DNA from: Methanoregula sp.
GTDB taxonomy: Archaea; Halobacteriota; Methanomicrobia; Methanomicrobiales; Methanospirillaceae
Assembly (NCBI RefSeq): GCF_023227875.1
Contig: NZ_JALOCH010000001.1
Coordinates: 310,001 to 374,000 of the forward strand
Length of the DNA: 64,000 nt
Reading direction: 5' to 3'
Shown in pieces: positions 7,833 through 16,773 of this stretch (position 1 is the stretch's first letter; every line of letters begins with the position of its first letter). The notes beneath the pieces are model-generated. The model was not told where the DNA came from. It saw nothing but the letters and a program-made list of their open reading frames with translations, and did no database searches. The position numbers were made by a program, and so were the translations under genes.

Positions 7833-8996
7833 TCAGGACGTACGCTCAAAAGAGCACAGGATCTCATCCCAGATTTTTCCGGCAACCTCCTCTTTTGTCC
7901 CGGCGATACGAGTAGATCCTCCCTTGCGGAGCAGCTCATACTCGCCCTGCCGGCTGCCCATGGTCTCCGGATGGTTCATCAGCACCATCGAGACGCCCTT
8001 CTTAAGCATCGCCTTTGCCGGCCCCTCCGGCTTCCGGTCGATCTTGAACGCAACGGTGAATGGTGCGTATTCCTTCACTACTTCATCCAGCAGTTTCGGG
8101 AGCGGGGTGAGGGCGATCACCGCAGGCTTTCCGCTCTTAATTTTCCCCTCTTTCCGCTGCGGGGCAAAGTCCGATATGGCTGCGGCGCTGATGTAGATGT
8201 CGGGCCCGCCCTGCGCTGCAAGCTCGTTTCTTACCGCATCCCGCATCTCGCCCGCGGTCTCTGCATTCACGTTTGTTACGCAGGGAATGGTGTCCCCATG
8301 GACAATGGTCACGTCCGCGCCGAGCCGGAATGCCTGCAGGGCCAGTTCCCGGCCCATCTGCCCGCTGGACCGGGTGGTGAGGACCCGCACGTCATCGACG
8401 GGCTCGCGGCAGGGCCCGCTCGTGATGAGCACGCGTTTCTCGGCAAGGGGCTTTCCCGATACCGCCCGCTCGGACGCAAGAACGATCTCATCGATATCTG
8501 CGATCTTTGCTTTCCCTTCCTCAATGCGGGGGGCGAGGACGCGGATCCCCCAGCCTTCCAGTTTTTCAATATTCCCTGTCAGGCCCGGGTGCCGGAACAT
8601 GCTGTGGTGCATGGCCGGGACGATCAGTACAGGTATGCCGCTCCCGATTGCGGTCGTGGCAAATGTCGTCACCGGCGTATCGTCGATCCCGCAGGCAATC
8701 TTGCTGATGGTATTTGCCGTGCAGGGTGTGATGAGGAGGAGATCTGCACTCCCGCCATCCCCGCAGTATGTCACGTGTTCCACCATGCCGGAGATCCGCG
8801 TGATGGCCGGCCGGCCGCAGGCATACGTGATGGCATCGGGCGTGACGATACCTGAAGCGGCATCGCTCATGACTGCCTGGACTTCCGCCCCCCTCCTCCG
8901 TAATGCATGGACCAGTCTCACCACTTCGACCGCGGCGATACTTCCCGTAACGGCAACAACGACCTGTTTTCCGGCAAGGGTCTGTACGGGTATCAT
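7833..8996 (-). CDS. coaBC: Bifunctional phosphopantothenoylcysteine decarboxylase/phosphopantothenate--cysteine ligase
   Basis: A 387-residue CoaBC (Dfp) protein. The N-terminal half is the flavin-dependent HFCD decarboxylase (VVVAVTGSIAAVE, TPCTANTISK, PAMHHSMF). The C-terminal half is the ligase, with the linker/dimer motif RVLITSGPCREPVDDVR and nucleotide-binding ISAAAISDFAP and AFKID. It catalyses the two steps from 4'-phosphopantothenate to 4'-phosphopantetheine and so completes, with the two genes at 5854-7448, most of the CoA route visible in this window. Its ATG overlaps the stop of the Taw2-like gene by 4 bp, which suggests translational coupling. Confidence 0.95.
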   Translation of the reverse strand: MIPVQTLAGKQVVVAVTGSIAAVEVVRLVHALRRRGAEVQAVMSDAASGIVTPDAITYACGRPAITRISGMVEHVTYCGDGGSADLLLITPCTANTISKIACGIDDTPVTTFATTAIGSGIPVLIVPAMHHSMFRHPGLTGNIEKLEGWGIRVLAPRIEEGKAKIADIDEIVLASERAVSGKPLAEKRVLITSGPCREPVDDVRVLTTRSSGQMGRELALQAFRLGADVTIVHGDTIPCVTNVNAETAGEMRDAVRNELAAQGGPDIYISAAAISDFAPQRKEGKIKSGKPAVIALTPLPKLLDEVVKEYAPFTVAFKIDRKPEGPAKAMLKKGVSMVLMNHPETMGSRQGEYELLRKGGSTRIAGTKEEVAGKIWDEILCSFERTS

Positions 8997-9871
8997 GTAA
9001 TGGTCACGTCCTGCACCACATGCCAGGCATGCGGCCGGTATTTCTTCACTCTATGTACCTGGATTGTACCAGAAAAACCTGCGCTCTCAATCTGTTCCCG
9101 GATCCGGTCTTCGGCCGGGCCGATACTGTGGACATGGAGGATACTTCCTGTTCTGACGTGCCTGAGTGCATCAGCGACCATGGTGACTGCATCAAAATGT
9201 CCCATCACGATCCGGTCGTAGATGTCAGTCAATGATACCCGGCAATCCCCGGGTGTTGCAGTAACCCAATCAGTGAATCCGTTCTCACGGATGTTCTGCT
9301 CAAGGTACCCGAATGCCACCGGGTTGATTTCCATTGCGTGGACATGTGCACCGGCGCCTGCCATGGGTATGGTGAAGTACCCGATGCCGGCAAACATGTC
9401 GGCCACGCGTTCGTTGCCGGTCCCGGTACGGATCAGGTCCGCTATGCGCATCTTCTCGTTCCGGTTGCCCATCGAGAACATGACCTTCTGCGGGTCAAGG
9501 TGGTAGGTATACCCGCTCTCTTTATGGCGCACCTCGCCTGCCGTTCCCCACAGGATCTCTGTATGCGGTGTGCGGGTGACACCATGAAGGGATTCAATCC
9601 AGACAATCCCGCGCGGGTGCCGGAACCCGATGATCGCGTCAAGCGCGGCACCTGACGGTTTATTTCCGTGGATGACCGCAACGTCCCCTACCATGTAATA
9701 GCCCTTCCCGGTGTAGGGCGAGCGTTTACGGACCTCCGCATCGCAGGGCTCGTGGGGTTTTACCGGGACCCATGCAACATCCCCGTCAACAAACACGCCC
9801 CGTGAATGGTCTACCCAGTCCTCACTGCTTACTGTTATGAGCTGCTCCCGTACGATCTTCCTTGCCCGCAT
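8993..9871 (-). CDS. taw2: tRNA wyosine-pathway transferase, Taw2/Trm5 family
   Basis: A 292-residue class I SAM-binding protein of the Trm5/Tyw2 family (COG2520). The SAM pocket is VADMFAGIGYFTIPMA with MEINPVAFGYLEQNI. The upstream segment VMFSMGNRNEKMR has the F-S-x-G-N-x-x-E-K form that marks Tyw2/Taw2 (amino-carboxypropyl transfer onto tRNA-Phe position 37) rather than Trm5. I use the ATG at 9871, two bases after the TAA of the NMD3 gene; the 25 residues before it are read-through. It lies in a cluster coaBC-taw2-nmd3-DUF424. Assignment to the family is firm, the Taw2 subtype fairly likely. Confidence 0.85.
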   Translation of the reverse strand: MRARKIVREQLITVSSEDWVDHSRGVFVDGDVAWVPVKPHEPCDAEVRKRSPYTGKGYYMVGDVAVIHGNKPSGAALDAIIGFRHPRGIVWIESLHGVTRTPHTEILWGTAGEVRHKESGYTYHLDPQKVMFSMGNRNEKMRIADLIRTGTGNERVADMFAGIGYFTIPMAGAGAHVHAMEINPVAFGYLEQNIRENGFTDWVTATPGDCRVSLTDIYDRIVMGHFDAVTMVADALRHVRTGSILHVHSIGPAEDRIREQIESAGFSGTIQVHRVKKYRPHAWHVVQDVTIT

Positions 9872-9873
9872 TG

Positions 9874-10914
9874 TTACCTGACAATGATGAACTGCTCCCC
9901 GTCCCTCAGGATATTGACATGGTCGCCGGCCCGGATCTCCATCCATCCCGGTCGTGCGATCTCATGCGTCCTGCCGCTGACCGGGTCGAGAATGCCCACG
10001 ATTGTATTGTCAGAAAATGCTGCGAGAGCGGACTCCACGTTCCGCGAGTTACCGATGATGCGTTCAACGTCATCGGCCCGTAACGACTTCGATGTCCCGT
10101 CTTTAAGGTCCAGCCCCCGCACGTGGTTCGACTCAACACGTTCGACTTCGTAATACCGTTTCCTGACCATGACAACATCGTGCTTCTGGAACCGGGGCAG
10201 GCGCACCGAATAGGTGATCCGGTACAGCTGCCGGCCGTTCTTCTCACCCACCAGTTTCGGGTGCGTGGTGTACCTCCCGCCAAGCTGGGCAACGATCCCC
10301 TGCGATATGAGGAGACCGATGTGCTGCGTCCCGATGATGATATCTATGCCGTCGTGGATTTCGTTCATGTCCGAGATGAACGAGAGACGCTCTCCCCCCG
10401 ACTGGAGCGTTTCCTCGATCTGCTGGGCGATCGATGCCGACATCTGGACCTCGAAGGTGCTCGGGATCCTGCCTTCGGCACGGACCTGGACAATCCCCTC
10501 GTAATAACTCCCGCTGATCCGGTTGCAGCGGTCGCACTGTTCCTTGTCCCAGATGATCTCGACCGTACAGGTCCCCGTGACCGGTGTCTTGTACAGGGTC
10601 CCCCGGATAGCAAGGGTGGCGCGGGACCGGTTCACAGTCAGCTCCTCAACCACCACATCGATCTCCGGTTTTTTGACATCGGGATGGAAATGCACGGCAG
10701 ACGTTGCGAGTCCGGGTGCCAGTTCCTGCCGGGTGCGGGTGCTGTCTGTCCACGTGTTCACCTGCTTGATCGCGCCGCAGCTGGGACACTGGACATTTCT
10801 GGCGCGGGCGTCGCAGGTAAACCACGGTGTACTCCCGATCCGGCACTGCATGCAGAGCCCTTCCTGATCGGAGGGCTTCCCGCATTTTGGACAGAAATTA
10901 TCACGGATACTCAT
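9874..10914 (-). CDS. NMD3-like zinc-ribbon protein
   Basis: A 346-residue protein with several Cys pairs at the N-terminus (FCPKCG, LCMQCR, VQCPSCG, QCDRCN), the layout of the archaeal homologue of eukaryotic NMD3, the 60S ribosomal export adaptor. In archaea it is thought to act in large-subunit biogenesis. The C-terminal half contains beta-rich segments ending in DHVNILRDGEQFIIVR. The start at 10914 overlaps the stop of the DUF424 gene (ATGA); an 18-residue longer frame exists but overlaps that gene. Its position beside a tRNA-modification gene agrees with a translation role. Confidence 0.85.
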   Translation of the reverse strand: MSIRDNFCPKCGKPSDQEGLCMQCRIGSTPWFTCDARARNVQCPSCGAIKQVNTWTDSTRTRQELAPGLATSAVHFHPDVKKPEIDVVVEELTVNRSRATLAIRGTLYKTPVTGTCTVEIIWDKEQCDRCNRISGSYYEGIVQVRAEGRIPSTFEVQMSASIAQQIEETLQSGGERLSFISDMNEIHDGIDIIIGTQHIGLLISQGIVAQLGGRYTTHPKLVGEKNGRQLYRITYSVRLPRFQKHDVVMVRKRYYEVERVESNHVRGLDLKDGTSKSLRADDVERIIGNSRNVESALAAFSDNTIVGILDPVSGRTHEIARPGWMEIRAGDHVNILRDGEQFIIVR

Positions 10915-11204
10915 AGCTGGTAGATTTGTACGTGAGGAATTTTCCCGATCATGATACAACCGGACCACGTGATCAGTCCCATGGCAACAGCGAGGCTGAC
11001 CGATCGCTCGCCCATGAGGTTGATATTGCCGGCATTGTTCAGCGCTGCACGGACGTCCTCTTCGGTTGCCGGTCTGCTGCCATAGAACGATTCGGTGATC
11101 GTGACCGTGATCTTTTCATGGCTGATTGTCGTATTGATCAGTTCGCGATCACATACTGCCACGACATCCCCCGAGCCCGGGGAACGGTGAATCTTCAGAA
11201 ACAT
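10911..11204 (-). CDS. DUF424 family protein
   Basis: A 97-residue protein matching the small archaeal DUF424 family: an N-terminal MFLKIHRSPGSGDVVAVCDRE segment and a C-terminal NLMGERSVSLAVAMGLI motif. It has no signal peptide. The family is widely conserved in Euryarchaeota, usually next to translation genes; its biochemical role is unknown to me. It heads the nmd3-taw2-coaBC cluster, overlapping nmd3 by 4 bp. Confidence 0.8.
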   Translation of the reverse strand: MFLKIHRSPGSGDVVAVCDRELINTTISHEKITVTITESFYGSRPATEEDVRAALNNAGNINLMGERSVSLAVAMGLITWSGCIMIGKIPHVQIYQL

Positions 11205-11255
11205 TGATCACTCATTGGCTGGCGGGGATAAAAAAAGGTGAGTCTGTACTATTCG

Positions 11256-12086
11256 TCAGTCAAGGACAATTGTCACACCATAGACGTCCTCGATGGTCTC
11301 TGCATGGATCCGGAAACAGTCGTCCCCGGTCATCTGCCCGGATTCGAGCAGCTTGTTGGTATACCGGGGCACGGACTTTGGGCCGATCACGGCGCCCGGC
11401 CGGGCATTTTCATCCATGTAGTCGCTCTCCATGGTGAACGGCCTTCCGCTGCGTATCAGGTCCGGGATCGCTTCGTGCTTTGCGATCAGTGACGGGTGGA
11501 GCGGGGTGTCGGGTGACCCGTAGTGCTTGACAACCCGTCCGGCCGGTACCCCGGCATGACGTGCCATTTCTATAACATCATTGCAGGGCCCGGTCTCTGC
11601 ATGGATCTGGAGTGCGCACCCGCAGTCCGCGGCACAGGCAAGGGCATGCATGAGCACGTCGTTGGATGCAGCCAGCAGCTCCGGGCTTACTTCATAGTGC
11701 GGGCGGCCGCTCTTCAGGGCAACCGCTGTTCCTTCCCGGACATACCGGGCGGCACAGTCAATCCCGCCTTTCATCGTATCGACCGCTTCCGCAAGCGACA
11801 TACGCTCCGTAAGGTGCGTGATCTCGGCAGGGTGGACACCGAGGACGGGGAATGCGACCACGCCCGTCTCGTTGATCAGGCCGGCAATCCTGACGGTTTC
11901 ATCGAACACCGTTGCATAATCAGCGCCGGATGCCGGGTGGACGGACAAGGACCAGGAGGGTTTTGAAACAAGGAAGAGGTGCGTTCCCCCGGCCCGGTAA
12001 AAGTCCTTCACCGCTTCGAGGCCGCGGCCATTGACCGGGTCGATATGGATATGGTCGTCAGTTACGGGATATCGTCTCGATTTCAT
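11256..12086 (-). CDS. TatD-related metal-dependent hydrolase (COG1099 type)
   Basis: A 276-residue TIM-barrel amidohydrolase-like protein. The N-terminal metal motif is DDHIHIDPVNGRG (HxH), later ligand regions are VLGVHPAE, QIHAETGP, HYGSPD and the C-terminal MESDYMDEN. This set corresponds to the archaeal TatD-like COG1099 group, whose substrate is unknown; TatD itself is a DNA 3'-exonuclease. Its 5' end overlaps the mptD gene by 29 bp, so the two are probably coupled. Confidence 0.8.
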   Translation of the reverse strand: MKSRRYPVTDDHIHIDPVNGRGLEAVKDFYRAGGTHLFLVSKPSWSLSVHPASGADYATVFDETVRIAGLINETGVVAFPVLGVHPAEITHLTERMSLAEAVDTMKGGIDCAARYVREGTAVALKSGRPHYEVSPELLAASNDVLMHALACAADCGCALQIHAETGPCNDVIEMARHAGVPAGRVVKHYGSPDTPLHPSLIAKHEAIPDLIRSGRPFTMESDYMDENARPGAVIGPKSVPRYTNKLLESGQMTGDDCFRIHAETIEDVYGVTIVLD

Positions 12087-12411
12087 GGCACTCCACGATC
12101 TTCATCAGGGGATAGCCCTGTTCCGGTGAAAGGTGTGCCCGGCAGTACGCAAACCCGACCCGGGTCACCATCTCCACAGTGAACATCATGCCGGACAGTT
12201 CGCTGTACCCGAACCGGTTCTCCGTCATCAGGTCCCGGTCAAGCCGGACCGTGATCTCTTCTACGCATGGCTGGAGGATCACTGCCCGCTCGATTGCTGT
12301 CTCGACACTTGCCGCGGATGCCCGGGAAATGGGAGTCCCCACCCACTGGTGGTAGAGCGCCCCGAGCTTGATCCCGGCTTCAAACACTGCCTGTTCCCTG
12401 TCGCTTGTCAT
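12058..12411 (-). CDS. mptD: Archaeal dihydroneopterin aldolase MptD (DUF372)
   Basis: A 117-residue protein of the archaeal DUF372/MptD family, which converts 7,8-dihydroneopterin to 6-hydroxymethyl-dihydropterin on the way to tetrahydromethanopterin. Signature regions are FEAGIKLGALYHQWVGTPIS at the N-terminus and FGYSELSGMMFTVEMVT in the middle. The length equals that of known members. It sits between mcm and the TatD-like gene on the same strand, overlapping the latter. A role in methanopterin synthesis fits a methanogen host. Confidence 0.88.
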   Translation of the reverse strand: MTSDREQAVFEAGIKLGALYHQWVGTPISRASAASVETAIERAVILQPCVEEITVRLDRDLMTENRFGYSELSGMMFTVEMVTRVGFAYCRAHLSPEQGYPLMKIVECHEIETISRN

Positions 12412-12435
12412 GGATGCTGCTCCTGGATCAACTTA

Positions 12436-14547
12436 TTAGATCAACTGGATGATACCGGATTTCGGTTCCATTGCTTCCCCGTGGCGGAGGAGCATGTCGA
12501 TTCCCTCCCTCACTTTGTCCCGCTGGAACCCCTTTGCACTGACCGCATCGATCACCTGGTCGATGCCCGCCCGGCGTCCTTCGCCGCCAATATCGCGGAT
12601 CGCGTCCTTGATGACCCGCACGATGTCGCGTTTCTCCTTGGAGATGCCGGTGACAACTTTATCGATATCGAACGTCCCGGTCTTTGCATCGTACGCGATC
12701 TGCCGCAGGCAGGCATCGACGATATGGATAACGCGCTCTGCATCGCTCAGTTCGATCTTATCCGAAAGCCGGATACGCGCACTTGCCTCTGCCAGCCGGA
12801 CAAGCGCTTCGAGTTGCCGGGCGGTCACCGGGACCGGCTTGTTGGGTTCCGCAATACCCCTGAGTTTCAGGTAGTACCCGACAAGCGCTTCCCGGGATTC
12901 GACCGAGAGCATCGGGAAACAGGAACGTTTTGCGTATGCCACGTATTTCCGGAAGAGGCCGGGGTCGATATCCGGCATGACCGGCGCGAGCTGCTGCTGG
13001 ATGTACTCATCCGTGACGCCGGGTATGGGGGTCTTCCTGTGTTGCGCGATCAGTTCCCCGGTGCTGTGCGCCTTGAGGATGTGTTCCGCGATTGCCAGGT
13101 CCCGTTTCTGCTCGGGCTGGTCGGTCATGATGAAGATCAGGTCGAATCGCGAGAGCAGCGAAGGCGGCATGTTGATCTGGTCGGAGATGTCCCCGAACAT
13201 GTCGAACCGGCCGTACTTCGGGTTTGCCGCACCGAGCAGGGCGCACCGTGACTTGAGGGTTGCCGTGATCCCCGCTTTTGCAACGCTGATCGACTGCTGC
13301 TCCATTGCTTCGTGGAGTGCGGAGCGGTCACCCTTTTCCATTTTGTCCATCTCATCGACTGCCGCGACACCCATATCGGCAAGCACGAGCGCACCGGCTT
13401 CAAGCGTCCAGCGCCCTTCCCCGAATTCGTCTTTCACGGCGGTTGCGGTCAGGCCCGCGGCAGTTGAGGACTGCCCGCTTGTATAGATCGCACGGGGGGA
13501 GAGTTTGACAACGTACCGGAGCAACTGACTTTTTGCGATACCCGGGTCACCGATCAGGAGGACATGGATATCGCCCCTGAGGCGGCTGCCATCCGGCATT
13601 TCTTTTGCGATCCCGCCGAACAACTGGAGGGCGATCGCCTGCTTCACGTCCTCGCTCCCGTAAATGGTCGGGGCAACCGAATGGGTGATCATCCGGTAGA
13701 TCATCGGGTCCCTGCTCAGGCGCCGGATCTCGTCTTCGGCCTTCTCGTCAATCTCGACTTCCTCGAATTCCTTCTCCGCGACCTCGATGGAATTGCATTC
13801 AAGGAAGATGTCGAAGACTGTGCTCTTCTCGCCCTTGACGATCCGCTGCATCGAGCGCAGGATGCCGTTGATGATGACGCGGTCGCCCGGAGAAACTTTA
13901 CCGGAGAGGTCATCCGTGACATCGATATCCAGCGTCTGCGGCTGTTCGCCCCCGCGCAGGCCTTCCGGGGATTCCTGGATCCTCAGTTTCTGGGAGTCCA
14001 CGAACTTCGATCGCTTGGGCATGAGCTCGAGCTTCTTGAACGTGCAGCCATCCGTGGCACAACCCTCAGGCTCGATGAATTTCCCGTACTTCTGCTGCTT
14101 TAGAGTAAAGTGGCCGGCAGGGCAGCGGAACACGGCATCGACAATGCGTGGCCGGACCTCCGTGGTCTTGCGGAGGATGCCCTCTACAGAAACGAAGCGG
14201 TTGATGTCATCGGACCGGATATAACGGATACCGGTCTTTTTCGGGAGATTGGTGAACCGTATGTTGATGCCTTTGGGCTCTTTGCCGTCTTTGGTCCGGA
14301 TCAGCTGGCTGTTTTTTATTGCGTCCCAGACATCCTCAAGGACCTTCCCGGGATTTTCCAGGAGTTCATCGGCAAGCGCGATACCGGTCTTGCCGAACCG
14401 TTCGACATGACGGTAATCGATGTAGAGCGAACGCTTGTGGGGGTATTCCCGGGACAGTTCCCCCAGTTCTTTCTTGTACTTGCTCTTGAGCAGGCGGCTC
14501 CAGTCCCCGGTCTTGTCGCCTTCGTGAAGGTCAGGTTCCTTATCCAT
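12436..14547 (-). CDS. mcm: MCM replicative helicase
   Basis: A 703-residue minichromosome-maintenance helicase. The N-terminal OB-fold region carries a zinc site (CPAGH at 142-146, C163, C168). The AAA+ core has Walker A GDPGIAKS (333-340), Walker B DEMD (398-401), the sensor-1 Asn in GAANPKYGRF and the arginine finger SRFD (466-469). A C-terminal winged helix covers the last ~70 residues. It unwinds DNA at the replication fork as a hexamer. It lies 10 bp downstream of the canonical RfcS gene, so the clamp loader and the helicase are likely made from one transcript. Confidence 0.97.
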   Translation of the reverse strand: MDKEPDLHEGDKTGDWSRLLKSKYKKELGELSREYPHKRSLYIDYRHVERFGKTGIALADELLENPGKVLEDVWDAIKNSQLIRTKDGKEPKGINIRFTNLPKKTGIRYIRSDDINRFVSVEGILRKTTEVRPRIVDAVFRCPAGHFTLKQQKYGKFIEPEGCATDGCTFKKLELMPKRSKFVDSQKLRIQESPEGLRGGEQPQTLDIDVTDDLSGKVSPGDRVIINGILRSMQRIVKGEKSTVFDIFLECNSIEVAEKEFEEVEIDEKAEDEIRRLSRDPMIYRMITHSVAPTIYGSEDVKQAIALQLFGGIAKEMPDGSRLRGDIHVLLIGDPGIAKSQLLRYVVKLSPRAIYTSGQSSTAAGLTATAVKDEFGEGRWTLEAGALVLADMGVAAVDEMDKMEKGDRSALHEAMEQQSISVAKAGITATLKSRCALLGAANPKYGRFDMFGDISDQINMPPSLLSRFDLIFIMTDQPEQKRDLAIAEHILKAHSTGELIAQHRKTPIPGVTDEYIQQQLAPVMPDIDPGLFRKYVAYAKRSCFPMLSVESREALVGYYLKLRGIAEPNKPVPVTARQLEALVRLAEASARIRLSDKIELSDAERVIHIVDACLRQIAYDAKTGTFDIDKVVTGISKEKRDIVRVIKDAIRDIGGEGRRAGIDQVIDAVSAKGFQRDKVREGIDMLLRHGEAMEPKSGIIQLI

Positions 14548-14557
14548 ATCGCACCTG

Positions 14558-15526
14558 TTACCTGCCCTTCTGGGTGGTGAGCACGAACCGTGCGATCAGC
14601 GCTTCCATCTGGATATCGCTGTTCGCACCTTCGGAGAGCCGGAAATCCGTCTCCCCGAGGTGATCGATGAGCTGAACTTTCAGTCCCCGGTCCATGTCGC
14701 GTTTCAGGAGCGCCCGGTAGCACTGGTTGATCAGTTCGTTCGGGGCGATCCCCCGTTCATGGAGGAGCTGGGCAAGGAGCGATTCAGCCCCGTCAAAATC
14801 TCCCTTGAGGGACAGGGAGAGGAGTTCATCGATCTCATCCGGCCGTGCCGTGGAGGTAATCGAATAGATCTGCTTCGCATCGATCGTGGGGGTGATGATG
14901 GCTGCGCCCTGTATCGCGTTGATCGCCTTGCGCATGTCGCCCTGTGCGATATAGACAATTGCATCCATCGCGCCGTCGGTGACCGTGAGCCCCTCATGAG
15001 TTGCGATGCGGCGGACTTCTTCGCTGACCGCATCCGGCCCGAGCGGCCTGAACCGGTAGATCGCGCACCTGCTCTGGATCGGGTCGATGATCTTGGATGA
15101 ATAATTGCACGAGAGGATGAACCGGCAGGTCTGCGCATAGGTCTCCATTGTCCGGCGGAGGGCGGACTGTGCGTCCGTGGTGAGGGCATCCGCCTCGTCA
15201 AGGAAGAGGATCTTGAACGCAGCTCCCCCGTCAGGCATGGTCCGGGCGAACTCCTTGATCTGGTTCCTGACCACGTCAATCCCGCGCTCGTCCGAGGCGT
15301 TCAGCTCGCGGAAATTCCTCTGCCAGTTGTCCTTAAAAAATTCCCGTGCGAGCGTGACCGCGGCCGTGGTCTTCCCGACCCCGGCACTGCCGGTAAAAAG
15401 GAGGTGGGGGAGATTACCGCTTTTTACATAGGATGACAACCGTTCAACTATCTCGTCCTGCCCGACGATATCGGCAAGTTTCTGCGGACGGTATTTCTCG
15501 ATCCAGATCGTGTGGGTCTCATCCAT
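14558..15526 (-). CDS. rfcS: Replication factor C small subunit
   Basis: A 322-residue canonical RfcS. It starts with IWIEKYRPQKLADIVGQDEI, has Walker A GSAGVGKT, Walker B LFLDEADAL, the SRC arginine-finger motif (QSRCAIYRFRPL) and the C-terminal collar. With RfcL it loads PCNA. It has all the active-site residues the paralogue at 4872-5867 lacks. The gene starts the rfcS-mcm transcript and faces away from the secreted-protein gene at 15675, with about 150 bp of shared upstream region. Confidence 0.96.
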   Translation of the reverse strand: MDETHTIWIEKYRPQKLADIVGQDEIVERLSSYVKSGNLPHLLFTGSAGVGKTTAAVTLAREFFKDNWQRNFRELNASDERGIDVVRNQIKEFARTMPDGGAAFKILFLDEADALTTDAQSALRRTMETYAQTCRFILSCNYSSKIIDPIQSRCAIYRFRPLGPDAVSEEVRRIATHEGLTVTDGAMDAIVYIAQGDMRKAINAIQGAAIITPTIDAKQIYSITSTARPDEIDELLSLSLKGDFDGAESLLAQLLHERGIAPNELINQCYRALLKRDMDRGLKVQLIDHLGETDFRLSEGANSDIQMEALIARFVLTTQKGR

Positions 15527-15604
15527 GAATGTTCCTCCGGGACAGGAAGTGCACTTTCGTGTGAGCTGTTATTTGTCACACTTCCATGAGAACTCTTGTA
15601 TGGG

Positions 15605-15623
15605 CAGCGGGAATTTCCCGCTG
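15605..15623. promoter_or_regulatory. Palindrome in divergent promoter region
   Basis: The sequence CAGCGGGA-ATT-TCCCGCTG is a perfect 8-bp inverted repeat lying between the divergent rfcS (start 15526) and the secreted-protein gene (start 15675). It is placed where an operator for either promoter would be. It could equally be a small hairpin; nothing else in the region distinguishes the two. Confidence 0.4.
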
Positions 15624-15674
15624 TGACTAATGAATGTCATAACGTTTATCATAAGGGTTTTGAAATTACTTTTC

Positions 15675-16691
15675 ATGCACGGAAAATATATTTTATCCGC
15701 TCTTGTTGTAATTCTTCTGGTCTGCTCCCCCGTAGCAGCCACAACGGCCAAAATTGCCGCGGGCGCGCCTGTCTTTATCGGCGAGAGCAACCTCAATATT
15801 GCATCGGCAATCGGCGACTGTCACGTGATTGCCTGGTGGCCTGACCAGGGCAACATGACCGGGCCCGCGGTAAGGAACCTGACCGTCAAACGGCTGAATG
15901 AGGCTAATGACCTTGTCACCCGTTTCAATGTCAGCCCCCAGGTCTTTGAAGGGTACACGGGCAACTGGTATTGTGAAGACAAGGCACCGCATTTCGTTGT
16001 TTTAACGGTACTCGAACCCGGTATCTCAATCAAAGTGTGGAATATCGACACGGACGAGGATATTACCGGACAATCTGTGCCCTTTTCGACAAATATTACC
16101 TACCGGATTGACACAAACCTGAACCAGGCGCTGAACTATTATAACCGTACTGAGCTGACCCCCGCAGATGGTTTTTTCACGGTCAAGGTGACCAACCCGA
16201 GCGGCCAGGCGTTTACCAATATCTATACCGGCAGTGTTGGCAGTGCGGACACCCAGATCCTTTCCTTTGACGGCAACCCGTTCATCACCACGCCCACATA
16301 CTTCGGGCAAAAGATGGATTCCTGGAACCGTCTTTCCCGTGATGCGAGTGGCAGTTTAATGTACCCGCCGGGCACCTATACCTTCACGGTATCGCAGGAC
16401 CTGAGCCACATGCAGGAATCATACGCATCCACGGGTAAAACCACATCATCGGCGAGTGTTGCGTTCCAGCCGTTACCGTTTTTGACTTCGACACCAGTGA
16501 CACCAATACTTTCGCAGGAAAACGTGACGGTTGTTCCGGTGACCACCCAGCCTCCCGTAACGGTGATCAAATCAACCGTACCGACACCCGTACCTGTTGC
16601 CACGAAAACAACCTACTCTCCCCTGCCTGCGTGGATAGCGATCATTGGTCTTGGTTGTGCCGCTCTCATCATGGCGAGAAGAATGCAGTGA
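15675..16691 (+). CDS. Secreted, membrane-anchored protein (DUF3821-like)
   Basis: A 338-residue protein with an N-terminal signal peptide (HGKYILSALVVILLVCSPV, cleavage after AAT/A), a long extracellular beta-rich region and, after a Thr/Pro/Val-rich linker (residues ~275-310), one C-terminal membrane helix followed by ARRMQ. The motif GAPVFIGESNLNI near the mature N-terminus resembles the DUF3821 domain of methanogen surface proteins. I start at the ATG at 15675 because the 15 residues before it spoil the signal peptide. The function is unknown; surface display is inferred from the topology. Confidence 0.7.
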   Translation: MHGKYILSALVVILLVCSPVAATTAKIAAGAPVFIGESNLNIASAIGDCHVIAWWPDQGNMTGPAVRNLTVKRLNEANDLVTRFNVSPQVFEGYTGNWYCEDKAPHFVVLTVLEPGISIKVWNIDTDEDITGQSVPFSTNITYRIDTNLNQALNYYNRTELTPADGFFTVKVTNPSGQAFTNIYTGSVGSADTQILSFDGNPFITTPTYFGQKMDSWNRLSRDASGSLMYPPGTYTFTVSQDLSHMQESYASTGKTTSSASVAFQPLPFLTSTPVTPILSQENVTVVPVTTQPPVTVIKSTVPTPVPVATKTTYSPLPAWIAIIGLGCAALIMARRMQ

Positions 16692-16712
16692 TCTTTTCAA
16701 TACCCGGAACTT

Positions 16713-16723
16713 TTCCTTTTTTT
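16713..16723 (+). terminator. T-rich terminator candidate
   Basis: A run CTTTTTTTAT follows the stop of the secreted protein at 16691 by about 20 bp. Archaeal transcription commonly ends at such oligo-T tracts without a hairpin. Confidence 0.4.
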
Positions 16724-16773
16724 ATTCACGTTCTTATACGATGAAAAACTAACCTTATTAACGGAGTATTTCG

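Noticed and set aside
12133..13251. Long plus-strand frame opposite mcm and mptD
   Set aside because: It is a composition shadow of the minus-strand genes, has no recognisable domain, and runs across the boundary of two well-supported genes.
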